Shown here: piece by piece, positions 24,864-34,176 of the stretch | Layout of the letters: the number at the start of each line of letters is the position of its first letter | Position numbering within the stretch: position 1 is the stretch's first letter | Assembly: GCF_014257025.1 (NCBI RefSeq) | Contig: NZ_JACMSF010000021.1 | Span: 60,952-124,951, forward strand | DNA: 64,000 bases | Direction: 5' to 3' | Source of the DNA: Streptomyces cupreus | GTDB taxonomy: Bacteria; Actinomycetota; Actinomycetes; Streptomycetales; Streptomycetaceae | Translations under genes and position numbers: made by a program | The notes under the pieces: model-generated | Seen by the model: only the letters and a program-made list of their open reading frames with translations | What the model was told of the DNA's origin: nothing | Databases searched by the model: none

Positions 24864-27800
24864 TCAGCGCCGTCCCCGACCCCGCTCGTCGTCGTACTCG
24901 TCCTCCCGCGGCCCGAGCAGTTCGTCCGCCAGCGACGGGAGATCGTCCAGCGGTGTCTCCTCCGCCCAGTCCGACCGCGGCCGCCGACGCCCACGGCGGG
25001 TCTCGGCCTCGCCGTCCTCGGAGCCGCCCCGCGGATCGCCTTGCGGATCGACCTGCGGCAGCTCCCGCGTACGGTCGTCCGCCCCGTGGGGCCGGGCCTC
25101 GTCCCGGAAGAACCCCGGCGGAACCCGGTCCGCAGGATCCTCGCCCCGCGCGGGCGGCAGCACCGCGGTCTCATCAGCGGGCCTCACGGGAGGCAGCGCC
25201 GCCGTCTCGTCATCGGCCCTCACGGGCGGCAGCACCGCCGTCTCGTCATCGGCCCTCACCGGAGGCAGCACCGCAGTCTCGTCCGAGGCCCCCGAAGGCT
25301 CCCCCGGCTGCGGCAGCTCCGCCGTCACCTCGGAGTCCGAAGTCGGCTCACCTGCGCGCGTCAGCACCGCCGTCTCATCGGCAGGTCCGCCGGAGACCTC
25401 CCCCGGCGTCACCACCGGCGTCGGAACAGTCGCCGCGTCCTGAGTGGCCGCAGGCCCCGCCGGAGCCGCCGGCTTCGGTCCCGCCTCCGCCGCCGCGGCC
25501 GCCTGCTCGGCCAGTCGCCGTGCCTCCTCGGCCCGCAGCAGCGCCTCTTCCGCCTTGCGCTGCTTCTCCAGGCGCCGCGCCTCGGCCTCGGCGTGCAGCC
25601 GGGCCTCCTCCTCGGCCTGCCTGCGCCGACGCTCCTCCTCCGCCCTGCGCCGGGCCTCTTCCTCGGCGCGGGCCTTCTCCTCGGCGAGCAGCCGCTGCCG
25701 CTCCTCCTCGGCACGGCGAGCCGCCTCCTCGGCGCGCTGCCGGGCCTCCTCCGCCTGCCGTTCGGCCTCGCGGCGCTGCGCCTCCTCCAGCTCGCGGCGC
25801 TTGCGCTCCTCCTCCTCGGCGCGCAGCTTGGCGAGCTGCTCCTGGCGCTCGCGCTCCAGCCGCTCCTCCTCGGCCTTGCGGGCGGCCTCTTCCTCGGCCT
25901 TCTTACGGGCCTCCTCCTCGGCCTTGCGCCGCGCCTCCTCCTGCTCCCGGATCTCCTGCTCGGACAGCGGCAGCGTCTGGTCGAGCCGGTGCCGGATGAC
26001 GGTGGTGACGGCCTCGGGCTCCTGGCCCGCGTCCACGACGAGATAGCGCCCGGGGTCGGCGGCGGCGAGCGTCAGGAAACCGGACCGCACGCGCGCGTGG
26101 AACTCCGCGGGCTCCGACTCCAGCCGGTCCGGCGCCTCGGTGAACCGCTCGCGCGCGGTCTCCGGGTCGACGTCCAGCAGCACGGTCAGATGCGGCACCA
26201 GGCCGTTGGTGGCCCAGCGGTTGATACGGGCGATCTCGGTGGGCGACAGGTCACGCCCCGCGCCTTGGTACGCCACCGACGAGTCGATGTACCGGTCGGA
26301 GATGACCACCGCGCCCCGCTCCAGCGCGGGCCGGACCACCGTGTCGACGTGCTCCGCGCGGTCGGCGGCGTACAGCAGCGCCTCCGCGCGGTGCGAGAGC
26401 CCGGCGCTGGAGACGTCCAGCAGGATCGACCGCAGCCGCTTGCCCACCGGCGTCGCCCCCGGCTCGCGTGTGACGACGACCTCGTGGCCCTTGCCCCGGA
26501 TCCACTCGGCGAGCGCCTCGGCCTGGGTGGACTTGCCCGCGCCGTCGCCGCCCTCCAGGACGATGAAGAAGCCGGACGCGGCGGGCGCCTGCTCGGGGTC
26601 GTCGCCGCCGAGCAGCGCGTCACGCAGATCGTGCCGCAGCGGCACCCCGGACCGGTCGTCGACCTTGGCCAGCACCAGCGCGGCCACCGGCAGCAGCAGC
26701 GCGCCGACCAGCATCAGCGTGAAGGCGGCACCGCCGTGCGCGAACACGAACCGGCCGCTCTCCAGTCGGTGCGGGCCGATCGCCGCGGCCACCACCGGCG
26801 CGACGACCGCGCCGAGCGCCACGAACACCCGTACGACCGCGTGCAGATGCTCGGTCGTGCGCGGGCGGCGGAAGTCCTCGGTCTCCTGGTCCAGCAGGGT
26901 GTGACCGGTGTTGGCGGCCACACCCGCGGCGACGCCCGCGAGGGCGACGACCAGCAGGACGGTGGTGACGTCCGGGACGAGCCCGGCGACCAGCAGTGCG
27001 ACGCCGGTGAGCGCGATGGCCAGCGCCAGCAGACGGCGCCGCGACAGCGACACCAGCACCTTGGGCGCCGTACGGATGCCGACGACGACTCCGCCGGTCA
27101 GCGCGAGCACCAGCAGGCCGTACAGCACCGGGCCGCCGCCCAGGTCCTTGGCGTGCAGCACCGACACGGCGACCGCGGCCGACACCGCGCCCGCGACGGC
27201 CGCGCAGGCCGGCACCAGCAGCGGGATCGCGCCGGTACGGCCCCTCTCGACGCCGGTGCCCGTCTTGGGCCGGCGCAGCCCCTCCAGCGGGGAACGCGCG
27301 CGTGGGGTGCGGGTGTCGGGCAGTTCCAGGAAGGTCACCACGGACAGGGACGCGGCGAACAGACCGGCCGCGACATACGACGGCAGCGCCGCCTGGTGCT
27401 CGCCGAACCAGCCGATGCCGGTGCCCAGCAGGTTGTTGAACAGGGCCGCGGTGACGAGCGCGGCGGCCGCGAGCGGCACCGCCAGGAAGCCGGTACGCAG
27501 CGACAGACGGCGCAGCGCGTCCATGTGGTCCGGAAGCGGGCGTACCGTCGCGCCCTCCGGGGGCGGGGCGGGCAGCAGCGCGGGCGCCGCGCTCTCCCGG
27601 CACACGGCCCAGAAGCGCTCGGCGACACCGGTCACGAAGACGGTCACCAGCAGGACGGCCAGGGCGTTCTCCGGCGTCCAGTCGATCCACAGCGGCGCGA
27701 CGATGAGCAGCGCGGCGCGCACGCCGTCCGCGCCGACCATCGTCCAGCGGCGGTCGAGCGGGCCGTCCTGGGAGGTCAGCGAGGTGAGCGGGCCGAGCAG

Positions 27801-28097
27801 TACGGCACCGAAGAGGAGGGTCGCGAGGATCCGCGTCCCGAAGACGGTCGCCACTGCGAACGCCACGCCCCGGTATCCACCGCCGAACGAGCCCTCGGCG
27901 ATGGCCGCCTGGAGCGCGAGGAGGACCAGCACCAGGAGGGCGAGGACATCACCGACGCCGCCCACGAGCTGTGCGCTCCACAGCCGCCTGAGCTGCGGTC
28001 GGCGCAGCAGGGCGCGGACCGCGCGTTCGCGCGAGTCCGCCACCAGGGCGTCGTCGGGGGCCGGGTGGTGGGCCGTTGGCTGCTCGGCACGCGTCAT
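24864..28097 (-). CDS. tmk: MFS-like membrane domain fused to thymidylate kinase, with long coiled-coil tail
   Basis: 1077 residues. Residues 25-500 hold about 12 hydrophobic segments of major-facilitator type. Residues 508-715 are thymidylate kinase, with P-loop EGGDGAGKSTQ near 515-525, DRY-type ISDRYIDSSVAYQGAGR and TREPGATPVG; it phosphorylates dTMP to dTDP. Residues 716-870 are an Arg/Glu/Ala-rich uninterrupted coiled coil. An acidic disordered tail follows with four near-repeats of DETAVLPPVRA. The kinase should therefore be tethered to the membrane. Large Tmk fusions occur in Streptomyces; the transporter part has no known substrate. Confidence 0.92.
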   Translation of the reverse strand: MTRAEQPTAHHPAPDDALVADSRERAVRALLRRPQLRRLWSAQLVGGVGDVLALLVLVLLALQAAIAEGSFGGGYRGVAFAVATVFGTRILATLLFGAVLLGPLTSLTSQDGPLDRRWTMVGADGVRAALLIVAPLWIDWTPENALAVLLVTVFVTGVAERFWAVCRESAAPALLPAPPPEGATVRPLPDHMDALRRLSLRTGFLAVPLAAAALVTAALFNNLLGTGIGWFGEHQAALPSYVAAGLFAASLSVVTFLELPDTRTPRARSPLEGLRRPKTGTGVERGRTGAIPLLVPACAAVAGAVSAAVAVSVLHAKDLGGGPVLYGLLVLALTGGVVVGIRTAPKVLVSLSRRRLLALAIALTGVALLVAGLVPDVTTVLLVVALAGVAAGVAANTGHTLLDQETEDFRRPRTTEHLHAVVRVFVALGAVVAPVVAAAIGPHRLESGRFVFAHGGAAFTLMLVGALLLPVAALVLAKVDDRSGVPLRHDLRDALLGGDDPEQAPAASGFFIVLEGGDGAGKSTQAEALAEWIRGKGHEVVVTREPGATPVGKRLRSILLDVSSAGLSHRAEALLYAADRAEHVDTVVRPALERGAVVISDRYIDSSVAYQGAGRDLSPTEIARINRWATNGLVPHLTVLLDVDPETARERFTEAPDRLESEPAEFHARVRSGFLTLAAADPGRYLVVDAGQEPEAVTTVIRHRLDQTLPLSEQEIREQEEARRKAEEEARKKAEEEAARKAEEERLERERQEQLAKLRAEEEERKRRELEEAQRREAERQAEEARQRAEEAARRAEEERQRLLAEEKARAEEEARRRAEEERRRRQAEEEARLHAEAEARRLEKQRKAEEALLRAEEARRLAEQAAAAAEAGPKPAAPAGPAATQDAATVPTPVVTPGEVSGGPADETAVLTRAGEPTSDSEVTAELPQPGEPSGASDETAVLPPVRADDETAVLPPVRADDETAALPPVRPADETAVLPPARGEDPADRVPPGFFRDEARPHGADDRTRELPQVDPQGDPRGGSEDGEAETRRGRRRPRSDWAEETPLDDLPSLADELLGPREDEYDDERGRGRR

Positions 28098-28153
28098 GCG
28101 TTCAGCCTATCGGCAGCCACCGACAGCCCGGGGCTGCCGTCCGAACGTGCGCC

Positions 28154-28184
28154 CGCCCCGACACCGAAGAGTGATGCCGGGGCG
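28154..28184 (-). terminator. Terminator after topA
   Basis: CGCCCCG (28154-28160) pairs with CGGGGCG (28178-28184), extended by partly paired bases, just beyond the topA stop codon. Confidence 0.5.
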
Positions 28185-28205
28185 TTCGTTTCGCGAAGCG
28201 AGGGC

Positions 28206-31025
28206 TCAGTCCTCCGCGGCAGGCTTCGAGGCCGTCGCCTTCTTCGCGGCCGTCTTCTTCGCGGTCGTCGTCTTCTTCGCCGCGGTCTTCTTGGCTGCCG
28301 TCGCCTTCTTGGCCGGAGCCTTCTTGGCGGCGGTCTTCTTCGTCGTGGCCTTCTTCGCCGTCTTCTTGGCGGGCGCCTTGGCACGCTTCTCGGCGAGCAG
28401 CTCGAAGCCGCGCTCCGGGGTGATCGTCTCGACGCTGTCGCCGGAGCGCAGGGTCGCGTTGGTCTCCCCGTCGGTGACGTACGGACCGAAGCGGCCGTCC
28501 TTCACCACGACCGGCTTCTCGCTGACCGGGTCCACGCCCAGTTCCTTCAGCGGCGGCTTGGCGGCGGCCCGGCCACGCTGCTTGGGCTGGGAGTAGATCT
28601 CCAGCGCCTCTTCGAGGGTGATCGTGAAGAGCTGCTCCTCGGACTGCAGCGAGCGTGAGTCCGTGCCCTTCTTCAGATACGGCCCGTAGCGGCCGTTCTG
28701 CGCGGTGATCTCCTGGCCCTCGGCATCGGTGCCGACGACACGCGGCAGCGACATCAGCTTCAGGGCATCGTCCAGCGTCACCGTGTCCAGCGACATCGAC
28801 TTGAACAGCGAGGCCGTCCGCGGCTTCACGGCGTTCTTGCCGGTCTTGGGGGTGCCCTCGGGCAGGATCTCGGTGACGTACGGGCCGTAGCGGCCGTCCT
28901 TGGCGACGATCTGGTGGCCGGTCACCGGGTCCGCGCCCAGCTCGAAGTCGCCGCTCGGCTTGGCGAGCAGTTCCTCGGCCAGTTCCACGGACAGCTCGTC
29001 GGGCGCCAGGTCCGCCGGGATGTCCGCGCGCTGGTGGTTCTCGGAGTCCTTCTCGCCGCGCTCGATGTACGGGCCGTAGCGGCCGACCCGCAGCACGACG
29101 CCGTTGCCCACCGGGAACGAGGACACCTCGCGCGCGTCGATCGCGCCCAGGTCGGTCACCAGCTCCTTGAGGCCGCCGAGGTGGTCCCCGTCGCCGTTGC
29201 CGGCGTCGGCCGCGCCACCGTGACCGGTGCCCTCGCCGAAGTAGAAGCGCTTCAGCCACGGCACGGACTGGGCCTCACCGCGGGCGATGCGGTCGAGGTC
29301 GTCCTCCATCTTGGCGGTGAAGTCGTAGTCGACGAGCCGCCCGAAGTGCTTCTCCAGGAGGTTGACGACGGCGAAGGACAGGAAGGACGGCACGAGGGCC
29401 GTGCCCTTCTTGAAGACATAGCCGCGGTCGAGGATCGTGCCGATGATCGAGGCGTACGTCGACGGGCGGCCGATCTCGCGCTCTTCGAGCTCCTTGACCA
29501 GGCTGGCCTCGGTATAGCGGGCCGGGGGCTTGGTGGCGTGCCCGTCGACCGTGATCTCCTCGGCGGACAGGGCGTCGCCCTCGGCGACCTGCGGCAGCCG
29601 GCGCTCGCGGTCGTCCAGCTCGGCGTTCGGGTCGTCGGCGCCTTCGACGTAGGCCTTCAGGAAGCCGTGGAAGGTGATCGTCTTGCCGGAGGCGCTGAAC
29701 TCGACGTCCCGGCCGTCGGCGGCGGTTCCGCCGATCTTCACGGTCACGCTGTTGCCGGTCGCGTCCTTCATCTGGGAGGCGACGGTCCGCTTCCAGATCA
29801 GCTCGTAGAGCTTGAACTGGTCGCCGGTCAGTCCGGTCTCGGCGGGCGTACGGAAACGATCACCCGAAGGGCGGATCGCCTCGTGCGCCTCCTGCGCGTT
29901 CTTGACCTTCCCGGCGTAGGTGCGCGGGGCGGCGGGCAGGTAGTCGGCGCCGTACAGCTGCGTGACCTGCGCACGGGCGGCGGCGATGGCGGTGTCGCTG
30001 AGCGTCGTGGAGTCCGTACGCATGTACGTGATGTAGCCGTTCTCGTACAGCTTCTGGGCGACCTGCATGGTCGCCTTCGCGCCGAAGCCGAGCTTCCGCG
30101 ACGCCTCCTGCTGGAGCGTGGTCGTACGGAAGGGGGCGTACGGCGAGCGGCGGTACGGCTTGGACTCGACCGAGCGGACCGAGAACCGCGTCTGCTCAAG
30201 GGCGGCGGCCAGGGCGCGGGCGTTCGCCTCGTCGAGGTGGAGGGTGGTCGCGCTCTTGAGTTGTCCCAGGGAGTCGAAGTCGCGGCCCTGCGCGACCCGC
30301 CTGCCGTCGACGGTCTGGAGGCGGGCGACCAGCGACGCCGGGTCCGACGGATCCCCCGCACGGCCGGTCGCGAAGGTGCCCGTCAGGTCCCAGTACTCAG
30401 CGGAACGAAACGCGATGCGCTCGCGTTCCCGCTCGACGACGAGCCGGGTGGCGACGGACTGGACACGGCCCGCGGACAGCCGCGGCATGACCTTCTTCCA
30501 CAGGACCGGCGAGACCTCGTAGCCGTAGAGACGGTCGAGGATGCGGCGGGTCTCCTGGGCATCGACCAGCTTCTGGTTGAGCTGGCGCGGGTTGGCGACG
30601 GCGGCCTGGATCGCGGCCTTGGTGATCTCGTGGAAGACCATCCGCTTGACCGGGACCTTGGGCTTGAGCACCTCTTGGAGGTGCCAGGCGATGGCCTCGC
30701 CCTCGCGGTCCTCATCGGTGGCGAGGTAGAGCTCGTCCGACTCCTTCAGCAGGTCCTTGAGCTTCTTGACCTGGGCCCTCTTGTCGGCGTTGACCACATA
30801 GATCGGCTCGAAGTCATGTTCTACGTCCACACCGAGGCGGCGGACTTCGCCGGTGTACTTCTCGGGCACCTCCGCGGCGCCGCTGGGGAGGTCGCGGATG
30901 TGCCCGACGCTCGCCTCGACAACGTATCCGGGGCCGAGATAGCCCTTGATCGTCTTCGCCTTGGCAGGCGACTCGACGATGACGAGTCGGCGGCCGCCCT
31001 TCGCGGTCTCGCTGGTCGGGGACAA
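28206..31025 (-). CDS. topA: DNA topoisomerase I (type IA)
   Basis: 939 residues. The Toprim domain shows VIVESPAKAKTI and TDEDREGEAIAWHL. The active-site tyrosine lies in GYITYMRTDST. C-terminal TOP repeats of the form (K)DGRFGPYVTDGET occur four times without zinc cysteines. The protein ends in an alternating Lys/Ala tail of about 55 residues (KKTAKKATTKKTAAKK), which in S. coelicolor TopA increases processivity and DNA affinity. It relaxes negative supercoils and is essential. Start TTG 31025 follows GGAGAG; it fits the family N-terminus SPTSETAKGGRRLVIVESPA. Confidence 0.95.
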   Translation of the reverse strand: MSPTSETAKGGRRLVIVESPAKAKTIKGYLGPGYVVEASVGHIRDLPSGAAEVPEKYTGEVRRLGVDVEHDFEPIYVVNADKRAQVKKLKDLLKESDELYLATDEDREGEAIAWHLQEVLKPKVPVKRMVFHEITKAAIQAAVANPRQLNQKLVDAQETRRILDRLYGYEVSPVLWKKVMPRLSAGRVQSVATRLVVERERERIAFRSAEYWDLTGTFATGRAGDPSDPASLVARLQTVDGRRVAQGRDFDSLGQLKSATTLHLDEANARALAAALEQTRFSVRSVESKPYRRSPYAPFRTTTLQQEASRKLGFGAKATMQVAQKLYENGYITYMRTDSTTLSDTAIAAARAQVTQLYGADYLPAAPRTYAGKVKNAQEAHEAIRPSGDRFRTPAETGLTGDQFKLYELIWKRTVASQMKDATGNSVTVKIGGTAADGRDVEFSASGKTITFHGFLKAYVEGADDPNAELDDRERRLPQVAEGDALSAEEITVDGHATKPPARYTEASLVKELEEREIGRPSTYASIIGTILDRGYVFKKGTALVPSFLSFAVVNLLEKHFGRLVDYDFTAKMEDDLDRIARGEAQSVPWLKRFYFGEGTGHGGAADAGNGDGDHLGGLKELVTDLGAIDAREVSSFPVGNGVVLRVGRYGPYIERGEKDSENHQRADIPADLAPDELSVELAEELLAKPSGDFELGADPVTGHQIVAKDGRYGPYVTEILPEGTPKTGKNAVKPRTASLFKSMSLDTVTLDDALKLMSLPRVVGTDAEGQEITAQNGRYGPYLKKGTDSRSLQSEEQLFTITLEEALEIYSQPKQRGRAAAKPPLKELGVDPVSEKPVVVKDGRFGPYVTDGETNATLRSGDSVETITPERGFELLAEKRAKAPAKKTAKKATTKKTAAKKAPAKKATAAKKTAAKKTTTAKKTAAKKATASKPAAED

Positions 31026-31274
31026 CTTCGCTCTTCTCTCCGGTCGACGCTGGGTGGCCTCCCCAGGCCTTGCTCTCCCGGGGTCGGGTACTGGTGACGC
31101 TGCGGAGTGTGACGGTACATCCCGCCCCCGTGTCAAACGGGAAAAGCCCGCAACGGCCACTCGAACGGTAACCCGACTACCGCCATTCCTGCCGCCCGGA
31201 GTGCCCACCGGCCTTTTCGAGCGTTTCCGGAGGAGTGCCTCCCAATTATCGGAGTCCCAGCTTGGACGCGGTTC

Positions 31275-31472
31275 TCACAGGCGGGTGAAGCACCACGCGG
31301 CGAGGACGAGCGCGATCACCGCGGCAAGGCTCGCGAGGGTCGCCGATGCGACGGGGTTCACACCGTGGGCCACCGGTTCCCGGTGCCGCATCCGGGCCGC
31401 CGTCCACACCAGGAGCCCGGCTCCGAACAAGGCGAACACCACTCCCGCGAAGATCGCCGGTCCGCTCTCCAT
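31275..31472 (-). CDS. Small two-span membrane protein
   Basis: 65 residues. Two hydrophobic segments (AIFAGVVFALFGAGLLVW and ATLASLAAVIALVLAAWCF) flank a basic loop with RMRHREPVAHG. ATG 31472 has AGGGG upstream; a longer start at 31529 is possible. No family is recognised. It lies between topA and a methyltransferase on the same strand. Confidence 0.6.
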   Translation of the reverse strand: MESGPAIFAGVVFALFGAGLLVWTAARMRHREPVAHGVNPVASATLASLAAVIALVLAAWCFTRL

Positions 31473-31831
31473 GGCGCCTGTGCCCCTTTTCTCCACTCCG
31501 CGCATGCTCCAGCCCCGCGAGGCTGACACGCGCGGGCGGCGGCCAGGCGAACCCGAGGTGAACGCGCGGCCGACGCGGCTGTGGACTACCCAGGACCCCT
31601 GTGGCGGCCCGAGCGCTCCATGCCCGGCCGAGCCCGGACCGAGCCCGGCGCGGGTGTCTTTCCGGTCATCTTCCTGTCGCCGCTCCGGCCGGCCGGACTC
31701 TCGGGGCCCTGTGCCCAGGCCTGCGCGAAGGTGTTGCCGTAGGGCCTGATCGCGTTGCCGGAACCCTTCTCGCGGCTCATTTCACCGGGCGTCAGAAGCG
31801 TTTGCGTTCCCGTGTCCTGGCCGGTTTGCGA
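31473..31831. other. Intergenic stretch of about 360 bp
   Basis: I see no RNA gene or clear promoter. A 64-residue minus-strand frame (31586-31780) starts with ATG but has no ribosome site and a low-complexity C-terminus, so it was not called. Confidence 0.5.
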
Positions 31832-33349
31832 TCACGCCGGGTCCAGAAACCCCTGCTCCACCAGCAGCCGGATCTGCGCCGGCGTGCGGTCGCGCAGCAA
31901 CACCGGGTCCTCGCCGACCAGTTGGGCGATGGCGTCCAGGATCCGGCCCGCGCTGAGCGAGCCGTCGCACACGCCCGCGAAACCGGCGCCGACCGTGTCC
32001 ACCTTGGTGGCCCGGCGCATCCCGCGGTTCTGGCGCAGCACGACATGCTCGGGGTCCTCGGCGCCGGGCAGCCCGACCTGTTCCTGGACGATCTCGGCGG
32101 CGAGCCGGAAGTGTCCTGCGAGCAGGGCCGCGTCATCGTGCGCCCGCAGGTAGTCGAGGCGGCCGAAGTGCGCCCGTACCGTGTCGCCGAGCGGCTGCTC
32201 GACGGGGTGCGGCCACTCCTCCACGGTGACGGAGGGCACGGCGGTCCCCGTCCTGCGCAGCGTGATCCAGCCGAAGCCCACGGCCTTCACCTTGCGCGCC
32301 TCGAACTCGTCCAGCCAGGCGTCGTAACGCGCCTGGTACTCGGCGGGGTCACCGCGGTGGTCGCCGGCGTCCCGCAGCCACAGCTCGGCGTACTGCGTGA
32401 TGTCCTGCACCTCGCGCTGGACGATCCACGCGTCGCACCCGCGCGGCACCCATGACCTCAGCCTGTCCTGCCAGTCCTCCCCCGCGACGTGCTGCCAGTT
32501 GGCGAGGAACTGCGCGAACCCGCCCTCGTTCAGCCGTTCCCCCGCCCCTTGAACGAGCGAGCGGCACAGATCGTCCCCGCCCATCCCGCCGTCCCGATAC
32601 GTCAGCCGAGCGCCCGGCGAGATCACGAAAGGCGGGTTGGAGACGATCAGGTCGTACCTCTCGTCGTCCCGGACCGGATCGAACAGCGAGCCCTCGCGCA
32701 GATCCGCGGCCGGGGCGCCGGACAGCGCGAGCGTCAGCGCGGTGATGTGCAGCGCGCGCGGGTTGAGGTCGGTCGCCGTCACGCGCGTGGCGTGCTGGGC
32801 GGCGTGCAGGGCCTGGATCCCGGAGCCGGTGCCGAGGTCGAGGGCGGACGAGACGGGCGTACGGACGGTGATGCCCGCGAGGGTCGTGGAGGCGCCGCCG
32901 ACGCCGAGGACGACGCCCTCGTCCTTGCTGCCGATGCCTCCGGCGCCGCCGACCGCGCATCCGAGGTCCGACACGATGTACCAGTCCTCGCCCGCGGGCC
33001 CGCCGTACGGCCGTACATCGACGGTCGCGGCCAGCTCGTCACCGCCGGCCGGCACCAGCCACCCGGTCTCCAGGCATGCGTCGACGGGCAGAACGTCCGC
33101 CACGCGCGCGTGCGGGACGGGCTGCTGAAGAAGGAACAGCCGTACGAGTGTCTCCAGCGGCGTGTCCCCGCGGGTCGCCCGGAGCGCGGGGACGGTCTCG
33201 CTGCGGGCGAGCGCCGCGTACGCGGGAGCGCCGAGCAGTTCGAGCAGCCCGTCTGCGGTGAAGGAGGCCCCGAGCAGGGCCTCCCGCAGCCGGGCGGCGA
33301 CATCGGAACGATCGGAAGCGGGCAGAGCGGGCAGCCTGGAGGTACTCAC
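31832..33349 (-). CDS. Class I SAM-dependent methyltransferase (N-6/N5-Gln methylase type)
   Basis: 505 residues. The SAM site is ALDLGTGSGIQALHAA and the substrate motif is SNPPFV, as in N-methyltransferases acting on amino groups of DNA bases, rRNA bases or glutamine. The N-terminal 150 residues are a winged-helix-like region conserved in actinobacterial homologues. The target is not deducible. GTG 33349 follows a GGGGG site. The neighbours (topA, hppA) are housekeeping genes and do not reveal its role. Confidence 0.87.
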   Translation of the reverse strand: MSTSRLPALPASDRSDVAARLREALLGASFTADGLLELLGAPAYAALARSETVPALRATRGDTPLETLVRLFLLQQPVPHARVADVLPVDACLETGWLVPAGGDELAATVDVRPYGGPAGEDWYIVSDLGCAVGGAGGIGSKDEGVVLGVGGASTTLAGITVRTPVSSALDLGTGSGIQALHAAQHATRVTATDLNPRALHITALTLALSGAPAADLREGSLFDPVRDDERYDLIVSNPPFVISPGARLTYRDGGMGGDDLCRSLVQGAGERLNEGGFAQFLANWQHVAGEDWQDRLRSWVPRGCDAWIVQREVQDITQYAELWLRDAGDHRGDPAEYQARYDAWLDEFEARKVKAVGFGWITLRRTGTAVPSVTVEEWPHPVEQPLGDTVRAHFGRLDYLRAHDDAALLAGHFRLAAEIVQEQVGLPGAEDPEHVVLRQNRGMRRATKVDTVGAGFAGVCDGSLSAGRILDAIAQLVGEDPVLLRDRTPAQIRLLVEQGFLDPA

Positions 33350-33395
33350 GCCCCCATTGTGACCCGCGCTACCCGCTCACCGCGGCCGCTCGGCG

Positions 33396-33977
33396 TCAGC
33401 TCGCCGCCGCCGAGGCGGCGCCGGAGGCCGACTTGCAGCTGGACTGCTTCGCCATCGCCTGGCCGACCTCGCCCTCCTCCAGTTCCTTGAGGGCGTTGCT
33501 GCCGCTGGTGCTCAGCTTGTCCAGCTCGCTCGCGATGTCCTTCAGGCCGTCCGCGAACTTCGCCTGGTCCTTGGTGTCGAGGTCGTCGACCTGCTTCTTC
33601 AGGGAGGCGTAGGAGGCGGCGATGCTGTTGAGCTCCTTGACCGCGTCCTGCTGCTTCTTCTCGCTGTTCTTGGCGTCGCCGGCGTCCGGCGCACCGGCCT
33701 TGTCCACGGCGGCTCCGATCGCCTTGTAGGCGTCGGACATGTCCTGGAAGGCCTTGGCGTCGGTCTTCTGGACGTCCTCCGGCGAGCTGTTGTCCGAGGT
33801 CTCCTTCTGGATGGCGATGTTGGCGGCCTCGATCTTCTTGGCCTGCGGCTGCACGGCGTCGCAGACCTGCTTGGCCCAGGCGTCCAGCTTCTCGTTGCCG
33901 TCTTCGCTGCTGCATCCCGACAGCGCCATTACCAGTACCGCACCGCCGGACAGCGCGGCCGTGAGCTTCTTGTTCAC
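33396..33977 (-). CDS. Small secreted helical lipoprotein
   Basis: 193 residues. Signal peptide NKKLTAALSGGAVLVMA ends in lipobox LSGC. The mature part is strongly helical and charged (VCDAVQPQAKKIEAANIA, ELNSIAASYASLKKQVDD) with one likely disulphide pair (Cys in KQVCDAV and in QSSCKS). Start GTG 33977 follows GAAGGGA; an upstream ATG at 34019 would spoil the signal peptide. Function unknown. Confidence 0.75.
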   Translation of the reverse strand: MNKKLTAALSGGAVLVMALSGCSSEDGNEKLDAWAKQVCDAVQPQAKKIEAANIAIQKETSDNSSPEDVQKTDAKAFQDMSDAYKAIGAAVDKAGAPDAGDAKNSEKKQQDAVKELNSIAASYASLKKQVDDLDTKDQAKFADGLKDIASELDKLSTSGSNALKELEEGEVGQAMAKQSSCKSASGAASAAAS

Positions 33978-34121
33978 CGGATTGGTCCCTTCCATGGCTC
34001 TCGGCCCCGGAACATACACGGCGGACGGACGAGATCCCTACGCAGGGTGTCCGTTAAGTTCATGATTGGGCTATTTGCACCATGTGAGAGAAGGCTCACG
34101 AAGAGGGCGTGAACACACAGA

Positions 34122-34159
34122 GCGGGCGGAGGGTGCGTCGCTGCGCACCCCTCGCCCGC
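34122..34159 (-). terminator. Terminator after hppA
   Basis: GCGGGCGGAGGGTGCG (34122-34137) pairs with CGCACCCCTCGCCCGC with one mismatch and a short loop, 20 bp beyond the hppA stop. Confidence 0.65.
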
Positions 34160-34176
34160 CCCAGTGAGCCGGGTCC

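Noticed and set aside
24837..28658. 1273-residue plus-strand open frame opposite the tmk fusion
   Set aside because: It mirrors the repetitive coiled-coil coding sequence on the other strand and has no recognisable domain.
31586..31780. 64-residue minus-strand ORF after the methyltransferase gene
   Set aside because: No ribosome site and a low-complexity tail; cannot be supported.
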